Under the pieces are notes generated by a model, which worked only from the letters and a program-made list of their open reading frames with translations, did no database searches and had not been told where the DNA came from. The position numbers and the translations under genes are program-made. Positions 54,100 to 63,523 of a stretch of 64,000 nt of DNA are shown here, piece by piece. The DNA comes from an uncultured Pelagibacteraceae bacterium (GTDB lineage Bacteria; Pseudomonadota; Alphaproteobacteria; Pelagibacterales; Pelagibacteraceae), in contig CACKGK010000003.1 in NCBI GenBank assembly GCA_902599665.1, positions 1 through 64,000 of the forward strand, read 5' to 3'. How positions within the stretch are numbered: position 1 is the stretch's first letter; each line of letters starts with the position of its first letter.

Positions 54100-55013
54100 A
54101 TCTTTTCTTTTAAAAAATTTGAAAACTTTTTATAATTTTCTATTTCTAACTCTACTTTTAAGTATTTAATATTTTTTTTATTACTATTAGTTAATCTTTT
54201 ATAATCTTTTTCTGTAGTAATGATTTCCAATTGTTCATTTGAAGCAATTTTTTTTATTTTCTCTAAATCTTCATTCGTATAATTATGATGATCAGGAAAT
54301 ATAAACTTTTTTGATATTTTAAACCTATACTTATTAAGTGTGTTTTCAAACTCTTCTGGATTTCCAATCCCACAAAAATATAAGTAAGTTTTTTTTCTAT
54401 TTAAGTTTTTTATATTGATTGGAACATATTTGGAATAAAATATATTATTATTAAACCTTTTTAATATTGATGAAAGTTTCGTATTTTTTTTTTCACCAAC
54501 TAAAAAAATTGCGCTATATTTTTTTAATATTTCTAGTTTTTCCCTTAAAGGCCCTGCTGGAAGCAAATATCCATTACCGATACCATAAGTTGAATTAAAG
54601 CAAGCAATTGATATGTCATAATCTATTTTTTTATCTTGCAAACCATCATCTAAAATAGCTACATCAAATTTTTTTACCTCAGCTTTATTTAAACTTATAC
54701 CTCTATTTTCATCACTAATTAGCTTTCCATGAGACTGAAGCATTTTTGTTTCGTCTAGTTGATCTAAATATCTTTTTTTAACAAATACTGTTCTAAACTT
54801 ATTTTTTAAAATTTTATTTATTTGTATACTTAGAGAAGTTTTTCCAGTTCCACCAATATAAATATTTCCCACACATATAGTTTTGATTTTATATTTTTTT
54901 CTAATTAAAAAATTTTTACTAAAATTTATTAACATAGTAAAAATTGTAAAAGGAGTTAATAAATATGAAATTAAATTTTTATCATTTAAATATGATGGTT
55001 TAATAACTTTCAT
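54096..55013 (-). CDS. lpxK: Tetraacyldisaccharide 4'-kinase
   Basis: A 305-aa P-loop kinase phosphorylating the lipid A disaccharide. One N-terminal membrane helix, Walker A in GNIYIGGTGKTSLSI, Walker-type DVAILDDGLQD, LLPAGPLREKLE and a C-terminal FPDHHNYTNEDLE. Begins directly after waaA and overlaps lpxL by four bases. Confidence 0.94.
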   Translation of the reverse strand: MKVIKPSYLNDKNLISYLLTPFTIFTMLINFSKNFLIRKKYKIKTICVGNIYIGGTGKTSLSIQINKILKNKFRTVFVKKRYLDQLDETKMLQSHGKLISDENRGISLNKAEVKKFDVAILDDGLQDKKIDYDISIACFNSTYGIGNGYLLPAGPLREKLEILKKYSAIFLVGEKKNTKLSSILKRFNNNIFYSKYVPINIKNLNRKKTYLYFCGIGNPEEFENTLNKYRFKISKKFIFPDHHNYTNEDLEKIKKIASNEQLEIITTEKDYKRLTNSNKKNIKYLKVELEIENYKKFSNFLKEKI

Positions 55014-56252
55014 TTAAATAAATTTTTTAATCTCGTATAAATTCTTATTTAGTATTTTATCTCCTAAGTATTTTAACTTTTTATTCACAGTATTTCCTTG
55101 TAAAAAATTAATTTTTTGACGAACAACAGATTTCATATTTTTTATCGAGTTTACTCTTCTTGTAATTTTTAATTTGTCTAACATTTCGTAAACTTCTTTA
55201 AAGTTCTCTACATGTGGACCATATAAGATATAATTACCTTTCCTTGCTGACTCTAGAGGGTTCTGTCCTCCATGAGGTATAAGTGATCCTCCCAAAAATG
55301 TTAATTTAGAAAGTGAATAGAATTTTGCAGACTCTCCATAAGTATCCACTATGTAAATATCTGTATTTTTGCATAATTTTTTTGACGAGGTATGTAATTG
55401 CGAATTAAGACCAATACTGTTTAATTCATTTATTATTTCTTTTTTCCTGTTTATATGTCTTGGGATTATTATTGTAATCAGGTTTTTGATTTCTGACTTT
55501 AATTTTTTATGTACTTTTCCAACGAATAGTTCTTCTGTTCGATGAGTACTTGCTGCACAAAAAATAACCTTTTTAGAAAATTTTTTTTTAAGAATTAAAT
55601 TTATATTGTCTTTTTGTGATCCTCCAAAAAACTTTAAATTTCCTACGAGTTTTATTTTTTTTGTTCCTAATAATTTTAAATATTTTTTTGACTCTATGTT
55701 TTGTGGCAAAGCAAGAGTAATTTTTTCAAAAATTTTTTTTGAAAAATTAGGAAAAAATTTCCATCTAGTAAAAGATTTTCTCGTAATTCTTGCATTCAGA
55801 AGGATTAGTGGGACATTTTTTTTATGTAAATTATTAAACATATTTGGCCAAATTTCAGAGTCTACAAATATTGCTAATTTTGGTTTCCAGTGATTAATGA
55901 AATGTTTGGTTAAAAAATTTAAATCAAAAGGGTAAAACTGATGAACAGTCTTTTTAAACTTAAATTTAGATAAAATATGCGAGGAACTGGTAGTTGATGA
56001 AGTAATTAAAATTCTTTTAATTCTTTTATCCTCTTCAAATTTCCTTACAATTGGAATTATACTTAATATTTCACCTACACTTGCACCATGTATCCAAATT
56101 GTTTCATTGGGTTTATTTTTGTTTAGAAAAAATCCATATTTTTCCTTAAATCTATTTTGATCCTCTTTTCCTAAAAATATTCTAATCAATACAATTAGTG
56201 GTGAAATTAATATTATCGGAAATAAAAATAAATTATAAATAACAAACATCAA
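55014..56252 (-). CDS. waaA: 3-deoxy-D-manno-octulosonic acid (Kdo) transferase
   Basis: A 412-aa GT30 enzyme that transfers Kdo to lipid IVA at the inner membrane. N-terminal anchor helix; catalytic-base region WIHGASVGE, LITSSTTSSSHIL, HQFYPFDLNFL and the CMP-Kdo-binding GGSLIPHGGQNPLESA. It overlaps msbA by four bases. Mono- or bifunctionality cannot be told from sequence. Confidence 0.95.
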   Translation of the reverse strand: MMFVIYNLFLFPIILISPLIVLIRIFLGKEDQNRFKEKYGFFLNKNKPNETIWIHGASVGEILSIIPIVRKFEEDKRIKRILITSSTTSSSHILSKFKFKKTVHQFYPFDLNFLTKHFINHWKPKLAIFVDSEIWPNMFNNLHKKNVPLILLNARITRKSFTRWKFFPNFSKKIFEKITLALPQNIESKKYLKLLGTKKIKLVGNLKFFGGSQKDNINLILKKKFSKKVIFCAASTHRTEELFVGKVHKKLKSEIKNLITIIIPRHINRKKEIINELNSIGLNSQLHTSSKKLCKNTDIYIVDTYGESAKFYSLSKLTFLGGSLIPHGGQNPLESARKGNYILYGPHVENFKEVYEMLDKLKITRRVNSIKNMKSVVRQKINFLQGNTVNKKLKYLGDKILNKNLYEIKKFI

Positions 56253-57991
56253 CTTTTGTTTATCTGTTTATTATAATAGTTTTTATAAGTATCAGACTTA
56301 TTTAAGAGTTCTTCATGATTACCTGAGTCCACTACAATACCATTATCCATAACGTAAATTTTATCAGAATTTAAAATAGTTGAAAGTCTGTGTGCAATAA
56401 CAACGGTTGTTTTATTTGAAGTCAATTTATCTAATGCTTTTTGTATTTTTTCTTCAGTTTCAGAGTCTAAAGATGAAGTAGCTTCATCTAAAAGAATAAT
56501 TTTACTATTTTTTAAGAATGCTCTTGCTATAGAAAGTCTTTGTTTTTCTCCACCCGATAATCTCAATCCATTTTCTCCTATTAAGGTTTGATATTTATCT
56601 TCAAATTTATCTATAAATTCTGAACACATTGAAAGCTTTGCAGCTTCATAAATCTCATCGTCGTTTGCTTCTGGTTTTGCATATTTTATATTATTGAAAA
56701 TTGTATCATCAAACAAAGTCACATTTTGATCTACTATCGATATTTCTTTCCTTAAGGAAAATAAATTAACTTCTTTAATATTTTGTCCATCGATTTCTAA
56801 TACTCCAGTTTTTGGATCGTAAATTCTTGGAATTAAACTTAATAATGTTGATTTGCCCGAACCACTTTGCCCAACTAGAGCGGTCATCTTTCCACCATTT
56901 ATTTTAATATTTATATTTTTTAAAACTATATTCTCTAAATTTGTGGAATAATTGAAATTTACATTCTTACAGTTAATTGTTCCTTTTTCCAAATTTAAAT
57001 TTATTTTATCTTCATTAGTTCCAATTAAATTTTTTGTATCAATTATTGGAAGAATTCTTTTACTAGCAGATAATCCTTGACTAACACCAACATTGATAAC
57101 CGCTAAAGACTTTACTGGCTGATAAGCTAACATCATTGCAGCTAAAAAAGAAAAAAAATTATTCAAGCTCAATTGGTCATTCATTATTAATTTACCAGAA
57201 TAAAAAATTAGTATAGCGATCATGGTTCCTGTTAAAATCTCCATAACAGGTGTGGCTCTAATAAAGACTGAGGATATTTTAATTGATTTTTCTTTTAGAT
57301 CATTAACAAATCTCTCTGATCTGTCGTTTTCATACTTTTCTCTTTGAAAAATTTTGATAATTTTGTGATTTTTGAAAATGTCAATTAAATATTTATTTAA
57401 GTCTCCAGATTTCACTTGAGCCTCTGTTACTACTTTACCCATTCTTTTACCTAATTTTTTTGCAATAAAAGATGCAAATGGAATCATAATAATTGCAATT
57501 AGAGATAGCCTCCAATTTTGGACAAACATCACAGTGAGAAGTCCAATTAAAGTTAACCCATCTTTGAATAAAGTTAAAAAAGAAGTACTAAGCATACCTG
57601 TAATTTGATTAACATCAAAATTAAGATTGGAAATATATTTTCCAGTATGCTTGTTTTCTATATTTTCAGTATCAGCCTTAATAAACGATGTAAGCATGTT
57701 AACTTGTATCGTTTTTTTAACTTCTTCTGCAACTTTAATCATTGTAACTCTTGCTAAATAGAGAGAAATTCCTTTAGTCGCAAAGGCTAGAATTATTAAT
57801 AATGGGATTATCAAAAGTAGGCTCTGGTCTTTATTAATAAAAATTTTATCAATTGCTGGATCTAATAACCATGCAGTTGCAGATGTGCTGCCGGCAACTA
57901 ATATAGAAAAAAAGACTGATAGAAAAATTTTATTTAAATATTTTTTCGTATAGTCTTTGTAAAGTCTTTTTAATATTTCAACGTTAGACAT
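56249..57991 (-). CDS. msbA: ABC exporter, MsbA-like lipid flippase
   Basis: A 580-aa half-transporter fused membrane-ATPase. Six helices (about residues 20-310) precede the ATPase: Walker A VGQSGSGKST, signature LSGGEKQRL, Walker B IILLDEATSSLD and H-loop VIAHRLS. Position between ubiA and waaA in a lipid A gene string supports the MsbA role of flipping core-lipid A. Confidence 0.9.
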   Translation of the reverse strand: MSNVEILKRLYKDYTKKYLNKIFLSVFFSILVAGSTSATAWLLDPAIDKIFINKDQSLLLIIPLLIILAFATKGISLYLARVTMIKVAEEVKKTIQVNMLTSFIKADTENIENKHTGKYISNLNFDVNQITGMLSTSFLTLFKDGLTLIGLLTVMFVQNWRLSLIAIIMIPFASFIAKKLGKRMGKVVTEAQVKSGDLNKYLIDIFKNHKIIKIFQREKYENDRSERFVNDLKEKSIKISSVFIRATPVMEILTGTMIAILIFYSGKLIMNDQLSLNNFFSFLAAMMLAYQPVKSLAVINVGVSQGLSASKRILPIIDTKNLIGTNEDKINLNLEKGTINCKNVNFNYSTNLENIVLKNINIKINGGKMTALVGQSGSGKSTLLSLIPRIYDPKTGVLEIDGQNIKEVNLFSLRKEISIVDQNVTLFDDTIFNNIKYAKPEANDDEIYEAAKLSMCSEFIDKFEDKYQTLIGENGLRLSGGEKQRLSIARAFLKNSKIILLDEATSSLDSETEEKIQKALDKLTSNKTTVVIAHRLSTILNSDKIYVMDNGIVVDSGNHEELLNKSDTYKNYYNKQINKS

Positions 57992-58858
57992 TTAAATTAT
58001 TTTTCCAATTAAAATATTAATAAATACAATAAAACCTAATAAATTATTACTTTTAAATTTTACTAGACACATATAGGGGTTTGATACTTCAAGATTTTTT
58101 ATTTGATAGAAGATCAAATGAAAAAATGTAATTACCGTGGACATAAAATATGACACTTTAAAATTCATTAAAAAACCAACTAAAATTAGTGAAAGAAAAA
58201 AAAGTATGTAACATAAAGAAATAAATTTTTTTGGGTTATTTTTAAATTTTATCGAGGTAGACTTAACTCCTATAATCTCATCATCTTTAATATCTTGATA
58301 TCCATAAATAGTGTCGTAACCCAGTGTCCAAAATATGGCTCCAAAATAAAAAATAATTGGTACTAGATTTATGCTGTTATTTATTGATATCCACGCAAGA
58401 ACAAGACCATAGTTAAATGTAATTCCAAGAAATAGCTGTGGCCAATAAGTAAATCTCTTCATCAAAGGATAAGTAAACGCCAATGGCATAGATAATAATG
58501 CCATTAAAATTGTTAATTTATTGAAATTAATTAAAACTAAAAATGCTAATCCACACAAAATAACAGAGTAAATTATCGCACGCTTTACAGAAACTTTTCC
58601 TGATGCAATTGGTCTATTTTTTGTTCTCTCTACTTTTTTGTCAAAATTTTTATCTACAATATCATTTACAATACAGCCAGCAGATCTCATTAGCATTGAA
58701 CCAAGTAAAAATAGTAAAGAATAAAAATAAAATTTTTCTAATTCAGAATTAAAATTATAAGCAATAGTAAGACCCCATAGACAAGGCCAAAATAAAAGCA
58801 TGTAGCCTATTGGTCTATTTAATCTTGTAAGTTCAACGAATAATTTGATGTTTTGCAT
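57992..58858 (-). CDS. ubiA: 4-hydroxybenzoate polyprenyltransferase
   Basis: A 288-aa integral membrane prenyltransferase of ubiquinone synthesis with about eight or nine helices. The first Asp-rich motif is NDIVDKNFDKKVERTKNRP, the second is DTIYGYQDIKDDEIIGVKS. First in the minus-strand string; msbA starts at the next base after its stop. Confidence 0.93.
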   Translation of the reverse strand: MQNIKLFVELTRLNRPIGYMLLFWPCLWGLTIAYNFNSELEKFYFYSLLFLLGSMLMRSAGCIVNDIVDKNFDKKVERTKNRPIASGKVSVKRAIIYSVILCGLAFLVLINFNKLTILMALLSMPLAFTYPLMKRFTYWPQLFLGITFNYGLVLAWISINNSINLVPIIFYFGAIFWTLGYDTIYGYQDIKDDEIIGVKSTSIKFKNNPKKFISLCYILFFLSLILVGFLMNFKVSYFMSTVITFFHLIFYQIKNLEVSNPYMCLVKFKSNNLLGFIVFINILIGKII

Positions 58859-58910
58859 AACAATTTACTTGTAAATAGCAAAGCAGAGTCTCATAATCAA
58901 ATTGATTCGA

Positions 58911-59318
58911 ATGAATATAGATTACACTGTAACAGCATTAATGTTTCCTGCAATACCGCTTATTATGAGTGTATACAGTAACCGGTTTCACACCCTGAGT
59001 GGATTAATTAGAAAAATTCATGATGAGTATGTCTTTGAAAAACACACTCCTCCAGAATGGAAAGATCAACTTATAAACCTAAACAGCAGAATTGGGGTAT
59101 TAAAGTTTGCAATTATGTCAGCAGCATTTGGCTTTCTATTTAATATGCTGACAGTATTTGCTCTTTATTTAGAAAGTTTAATTGTAGCTAGAGTTATTTT
59201 TGGAACGTGCTGTCTATCGATGATGGTTTCAATTATATTTTTTATTAGAGAAATACAAATCTCTACTAAGGCATTAAAACTTCATCTTTCTGATATGGAT
59301 GTTCAGTTTAAGGAATAA
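58911..59318 (+). CDS. DUF2721 membrane protein
   Basis: A 135-aa protein with three hydrophobic segments: TVTALMFPAIPLIMSVYSNRF, AIMSAAFGFLFNMLTVFALYL and VARVIFGTCCLSMMVSIIFFI. The pattern, including a central charged loop with RI, matches DUF2721. A TTG nine bases upstream would add three residues. Its 3' end overlaps the quinone oxidoreductase gene by 11 bases. Function unknown. Confidence 0.8.
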   Translation: MNIDYTVTALMFPAIPLIMSVYSNRFHTLSGLIRKIHDEYVFEKHTPPEWKDQLINLNSRIGVLKFAIMSAAFGFLFNMLTVFALYLESLIVARVIFGTCCLSMMVSIIFFIREIQISTKALKLHLSDMDVQFKE

Positions 59319-60279
59319 TTACTGCTGGACCTGTAATTTTTCTTCCTTCTAAGTCTTTATGTGCTTGAACAGCATCTTCTAATTTATATTTTTTAAAAAT
59401 TTCTATTTTTACATTTCCTGATGAAATTTGTTTAAACAACATGTTAGCTGCTTCTTGTATTTCTTCGCTATTTGTGAAGTACTGATTCATTGCAGGCCTT
59501 ACGAAATAAATACCCTTTGGTTGCAAAGATTTTGAAACAATAATTGGGTCAAGTGGACCTGATGCATTTCCAAATGAAACCATTGTTCCTCTTAATTTTA
59601 AACATTCAATAGATTTATCATATGTTGTTTTACCCACACCATCATAAACAACCGAAACACCTTTACCATTTGTGAGTTCCAACACTTTTTTTGCAAAGTC
59701 TTCCTTAGAATAGTTTATAACCTCATCACAACCATACTTCTTTGCTATCTCAACTTTTTCGTCACTACCAACTGTTCCAATAATTTTCAGACCTAAACTT
59801 TTTGCCCACTGACAAAAGAATTGTCCGACACCACCAGCTGCTGCATGAAATAAGACAGTTTCACCTTCTTTTGGAACATATGTTTTGTGTAATAAATAAA
59901 ATGTTGTCATTCCTTTTGTCATTGCACTCGAAATCTGCTCCAAATCAATATCACTAGGAACTTTTACAATATTTTTTGACGTGTAATTTCTGTGAGTTGA
60001 GTAAGCACCTAAAGGAGCTGCAGCATATGCAATTTTATCTCCAACTGAAAAATTAGAAACATTTGAACCAACTTCTTTGATTATACCTGCTGCTTCCATA
60101 CCAATCCCAGTTGGTAATTCAAGAGGATATAAACCTGATCTATGATATGTATCTATATAATTTAAACCAATTGAAACATGTTCAATTTGAACTTCATCTG
60201 CTCCAGGTTTTTCTAAAGTTATATCTTCTAGTTTAAGAACTTCTGGTCCACCTGTATTTGTTACTTTAATAGATTTCAT
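59308..60279 (-). CDS. NADPH:quinone oxidoreductase (zeta-crystallin type MDR)
   Basis: A 323-aa zinc-free medium-chain dehydrogenase/reductase: GLNYIDTYHRSGLYPLELPTGIGMEAAG at the N-terminal domain, VLFHAAAGGVGQFFCQWAKSLG (Rossmann), and VYDGVGKTTYDKS. One-electron reduction of quinones or reduction of reactive enals is usual. Last in a HAD-DoxX-pirin-Qor string, overlapping the pirin gene by four bases. Confidence 0.93.
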   Translation of the reverse strand: MKSIKVTNTGGPEVLKLEDITLEKPGADEVQIEHVSIGLNYIDTYHRSGLYPLELPTGIGMEAAGIIKEVGSNVSNFSVGDKIAYAAAPLGAYSTHRNYTSKNIVKVPSDIDLEQISSAMTKGMTTFYLLHKTYVPKEGETVLFHAAAGGVGQFFCQWAKSLGLKIIGTVGSDEKVEIAKKYGCDEVINYSKEDFAKKVLELTNGKGVSVVYDGVGKTTYDKSIECLKLRGTMVSFGNASGPLDPIIVSKSLQPKGIYFVRPAMNQYFTNSEEIQEAANMLFKQISSGNVKIEIFKKYKLEDAVQAHKDLEGRKITGPAVIIP

Positions 60280-61112
60280 TTTACAAATGTACCTTTATGA
60301 TAATCCTCGACTGCTTGCAAGATTTCTTGTTTAGTATTCATGACAAAAGGGCCACCTCTCGCAATTTGTTCGCCTATTGGTTTTCCAGCAATCAAAAGGA
60401 ACTTAGCATTAGTTGATCCATAAACCTTAAGTTTCTCACCCATTTCTAAAAGAATTAGTTTTGAATTTTCAATTTTTTTGTGTTGTTGTTCCCCAATTTT
60501 TATTTCTCCTTGAATTAAATAAATAAATGAATTGTGAGTTGACGGTAAATCAAAATTGAACTCTTTATCTTTATTTAATTCAATATCAAAATAAATAGGT
60601 TCAATATTATGTTTTTTTATAGGTCCTTCAGCTTTTCTAAATTGACCAGCTATGACTTTGACAATTTTTTCTTCATCTAGGTGAGTTTGCATCTGATCAG
60701 CATCTATGTAGATGTAGCTAGGCTTGCTCATTTTTAGTTTAGCTGGCATATTGATCCATAATTGAAACCCATGTAACTTACCCTCTTTCATTGCAGGCAT
60801 TTCAGAATGAATAATTCCACTTCCAGTTTTCATCCATTGAACATCTCCTGCGGTCATTCTACCTTCACCACCCGTACTATCTTTGTGCTCAAAATCTCCA
60901 GCTAACATATAAGTTACTGTTTCAATACCTCGATGAGGATGAGGAGGAAAACCAGCTATATAATCTTCACTATTTTCTGATCCGAATTCATCCAACATTA
61001 AAAATGGATCAAAGTAATTTGGTTCTACACCGATGCTCCTTTTTAATTTAACTCCTGCGCCATCAGATGCTGGTACAGGTTCAATAATTTGTTTAACTTC
61101 AATATTTGACAT
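60276..61112 (-). CDS. Pirin-family bicupin protein
   Basis: A 278-aa two-domain cupin. The metal-binding motif is FPPHPHRGIETVTYML with later Ser-type HSEMP (GSGIIHSEMPA). The C-terminal domain holds the family segment ARGGPFVMNTKQEI. Pirins act as quercetinases or redox-responsive regulators. Located between DoxX and quinone reductase genes. Confidence 0.93.
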   Translation of the reverse strand: MSNIEVKQIIEPVPASDGAGVKLKRSIGVEPNYFDPFLMLDEFGSENSEDYIAGFPPHPHRGIETVTYMLAGDFEHKDSTGGEGRMTAGDVQWMKTGSGIIHSEMPAMKEGKLHGFQLWINMPAKLKMSKPSYIYIDADQMQTHLDEEKIVKVIAGQFRKAEGPIKKHNIEPIYFDIELNKDKEFNFDLPSTHNSFIYLIQGEIKIGEQQHKKIENSKLILLEMGEKLKVYGSTNAKFLLIAGKPIGEQIARGGPFVMNTKQEILQAVEDYHKGTFVK

Positions 61113-61122
61113 TTATTTATGT

Positions 61123-61494
61123 TTAGAATTTTTTATCTATACTAAAATTTTTAGTTCCATTTATAAAAATAAATAAAAAACCACCCGCTAAAGCTACATT
61201 CTTCAAAAATGATCCAAGTTGCATTTGGTCAGAAAAATCATTGTGAAATATCACTGCTGTTGCAATACAAAATAAACTTAATAAACCAGCTGATATCTTT
61301 GCCTTATACCCTAATATAATTAAGATTGGTGCAACTATCTCAAGTATTATTGCCGGTATAATTAAAATTCCAGGTACTCCAAAGCTCTCCATCCATTCAA
61401 TAGTTCCATCATAATTACCAATTTTAAAAAAACCATTGAGAAGGAACAATGTTGAGATTAAAATTCTTGCGATAAGATCGAGAATATTTGTCAT
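61123..61494 (-). CDS. DoxX-family membrane protein
   Basis: A 123-aa four-helix membrane protein: ILISTLFLLNGFFKIGNYDGTIEWMESFGVPG, ILEIVAPILIILGY and FHNDFSDQMQLGSFLKNVALAGGFLFIF match DoxX/YphA. The family is linked to thiosulfate/quinone chemistry and oxidative stress. Ten bases before pirin, 21 after the HAD gene. Confidence 0.87.
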   Translation of the reverse strand: MTNILDLIARILISTLFLLNGFFKIGNYDGTIEWMESFGVPGILIIPAIILEIVAPILIILGYKAKISAGLLSLFCIATAVIFHNDFSDQMQLGSFLKNVALAGGFLFIFINGTKNFSIDKKF

Positions 61495-61515
61495 ATTTAT
61501 AAAGTAGTATCTTGC

Positions 61516-62178
61516 CTAAACAATATCAAGCAACTGTTTAAGATTTTTAATTTCATTTTCTGGTGTATAGTCTAAATTATCAAAAATCGCATTGTTTCTA
61601 TTGACCCAAATTGCATTAAAACCATAATTTCCACCTCCAGAAACGTCCCAAGTATTCGCGCTTAAAAATGCAACTTCCTTTTTTTCAATGTTATATTTTT
61701 TAATTGGAATATCGTAAACTTTTGAATTTGGTTTAAAAATACTTACTTCTTCTACAGAAAAAATATCGTCAAAAATATCTTTAAGATTATTTCTACTCAC
61801 TAGTTCATCAAGAAGAGTTGGGGTTCCGTTTGAAAGTATTGAAAGTTTAATTTTTTTTTCTCTAAACAATTTCAAAGTTTCTTTTACCTCTGGATATGGA
61901 GATAGAATTTTGTAAAGGTCTAATAATTCAGTTCTCATATTTGAATTAATATTGAAAACTTTCATTGATTTATCTAGGCTATCTTCTGTAACTTTCCAAA
62001 AATCTTTATGCCTGCTCATTAAACTCCTAAGCCAAGTATACTCTAACTGAGTAGTTCTCCAATAATTTGAGAAGTTTTCCCATTTAGTACCAATTTTATC
62101 TTTACACTTTTCAGCTGCAGAATTTACATCAAATAGAGTTCCATAAGCATCGAAAATTATTGCTTTAATATTTTTCAT
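61516..62178 (-). CDS. Haloacid dehalogenase type II (HAD family)
   Basis: A 220-aa HAD enzyme: nucleophile Asp in IIFDAYGTLFDV, RTTQLEYTWLRSLM (dehalogenase subgroup), LSILSNGTP, FKPNSKVYD and FLSANTWDVSGGGNYGF. This is the 2-haloacid dehalogenase group; actual substrates may be phosphorylated metabolites or 2-haloacids. First in the DoxX-pirin-Qor string and divergent from rsmE by 16 bp. Confidence 0.86.
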   Translation of the reverse strand: MKNIKAIIFDAYGTLFDVNSAAEKCKDKIGTKWENFSNYWRTTQLEYTWLRSLMSRHKDFWKVTEDSLDKSMKVFNINSNMRTELLDLYKILSPYPEVKETLKLFREKKIKLSILSNGTPTLLDELVSRNNLKDIFDDIFSVEEVSIFKPNSKVYDIPIKKYNIEKKEVAFLSANTWDVSGGGNYGFNAIWVNRNNAIFDNLDYTPENEIKNLKQLLDIV

Positions 62179-62194
62179 AATTTACTTTCTTAAT

Positions 62195-62905
62195 ATGAGT
62201 AATATTAGAATATTTTTCTCTGAAAGTTTATCTCTTAATTTAAGTTCTTCACTTGCTAAACCACAATCACATTATTTGACTAAAGTCATGCGAGTGAAAA
62301 TTGGAGAAAATTTTTCCTTATTTAATAAAACTGGTGAATGGTTAGCAAAAATAGACAATATTAATGTTGGAAAGGTAGAATTTAGCATTAAGGAACAATT
62401 AAGAAAGAAAGAAAATCCTCTGGATATTTGGTTAGCATTTTCACCTATTAAATCAAATTATTCAAATTTTATGATACAGAAAGCCACAGAATTAGGAGTT
62501 ACAAAATTTTTCCCTATTATTTTTGATAGGACAATTGTTAGAAAAATTAATTCTGAAAGATTGAAAAAAATAATAATAGAGGCAACAGAACAGTCAAATA
62601 GATTGAATCCACCTTATTTAGAAAAAACTCAAAATTTGAAAACTTTTTTAGAGAAAAATCTAGGTAAAATGGATCTAATTTTTACAGATCTTAATTCTAA
62701 AAACAAAAAAATCGAAGTAGATAAAAAAAGCAAAAAACCTTTTTGTATTATAATAGGACCGGAAGGAGATTTTTCTGAGAAGGAAAGAGAAGCTATTTTA
62801 GATTTTAAAGATGTAAAATCGGTTAAGATTAATGAGAATATATTGAGGTCAGAGACAGCAGTTATATCTTCAATATCAATTCTTAATTATATCTTAAATC
62901 TATAA
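62195..62905 (+). CDS. rsmE: 16S rRNA (uracil1498-N3)-methyltransferase RsmE
   Basis: A 236-aa SPOUT-fold enzyme. N-terminal PUA-like domain (SHYLTKVMRVKIGENFSLFN), then KATELGVTKFFPI, ATEQSNRLNPP and the knot motif IIGPEGDFSEKERE, ILRSETAVI. It overlaps the sco1 gene by six bases at the stops. Confidence 0.94.
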   Translation: MSNIRIFFSESLSLNLSSSLAKPQSHYLTKVMRVKIGENFSLFNKTGEWLAKIDNINVGKVEFSIKEQLRKKENPLDIWLAFSPIKSNYSNFMIQKATELGVTKFFPIIFDRTIVRKINSERLKKIIIEATEQSNRLNPPYLEKTQNLKTFLEKNLGKMDLIFTDLNSKNKKIEVDKKSKKPFCIIIGPEGDFSEKEREAILDFKDVKSVKINENILRSETAVISSISILNYILNL

Positions 62906-63487
62906 ATATTTATTAATTAATTTAATAGATTTTTTAATGTCGTCTCTATGAGAAATCTTAGCAATATATTTTCCATCTTTTAAAAGTATCACGGGTGAAC
63001 TATGATCAATATTATAATCACCATTTTCAAAAAATATTTTTTGGCTAATTATCCCCCAAGATTGTGAAAGTAAAAAAATTTTGCCGGGGTCACCAGTAAT
63101 CCCAACAAATTTATTTTCAAAATTGCTTAGATAATCTTTTACTACTTCAGGAGTATCTCTTTTCGGATCAACACTAATAAAAAATACTTTTATATCTTTT
63201 TTTTTATTTTTTTTAATTCTGTTCATAACTATATCCATTTTATTTAATGTCATTGGACATATGTCAGGACAATTTGTAAAACCAAAAAAAATTGCAGTCA
63301 AAGGTCCCTTAAAGGATTCTTGAGTTATTATATTGTTATTCATGTCTTTAAGTTCAAAATCTGAGCCTTTGAATGCTGCGACTGATTGATCTTTTTGTTC
63401 TTTCATTGATAAAAAGACAGGAAGCATTAAAAATAAGAATATAGTTAAGCATCCTGTTAATACTGCTATGGAGGTTTTTAATTTCAT
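62900..63487 (-). CDS. SCO1/SenC copper chaperone for cytochrome oxidase
   Basis: A 195-aa thioredoxin-fold protein with one N-terminal anchor helix and the copper-binding GFTNCPDICPMTL (CxxxC) plus a distant His in NIDHSSPVIL, and FFISVDPKRDTPEVV. It inserts Cu into subunit II (CuA) of cytochrome oxidase. It is divergent by only 36 bp from a cytochrome oxidase subunit III-like gene. Confidence 0.93.
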   Translation of the reverse strand: MKLKTSIAVLTGCLTIFLFLMLPVFLSMKEQKDQSVAAFKGSDFELKDMNNNIITQESFKGPLTAIFFGFTNCPDICPMTLNKMDIVMNRIKKNKKKDIKVFFISVDPKRDTPEVVKDYLSNFENKFVGITGDPGKIFLLSQSWGIISQKIFFENGDYNIDHSSPVILLKDGKYIAKISHRDDIKKSIKLINKYL

Positions 63488-63489
63488 TA

Positions 63490-63517
63490 TTGTAAAATTG
63501 TATATTGGGACTATATA
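63490..63517 (+). promoter_or_regulatory. Promoter-like pair before the cytochrome oxidase gene
   Basis: TTGTAA (63490-63495), 16 bases, TATATA (63512-63517), followed by six bases and the ATG at 63524. A one-step shift gives TATAAA at 63514-63519. No SD is present; a leaderless start is suggested. Confidence 0.4.
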
Positions 63518-63523
63518 AATAAT

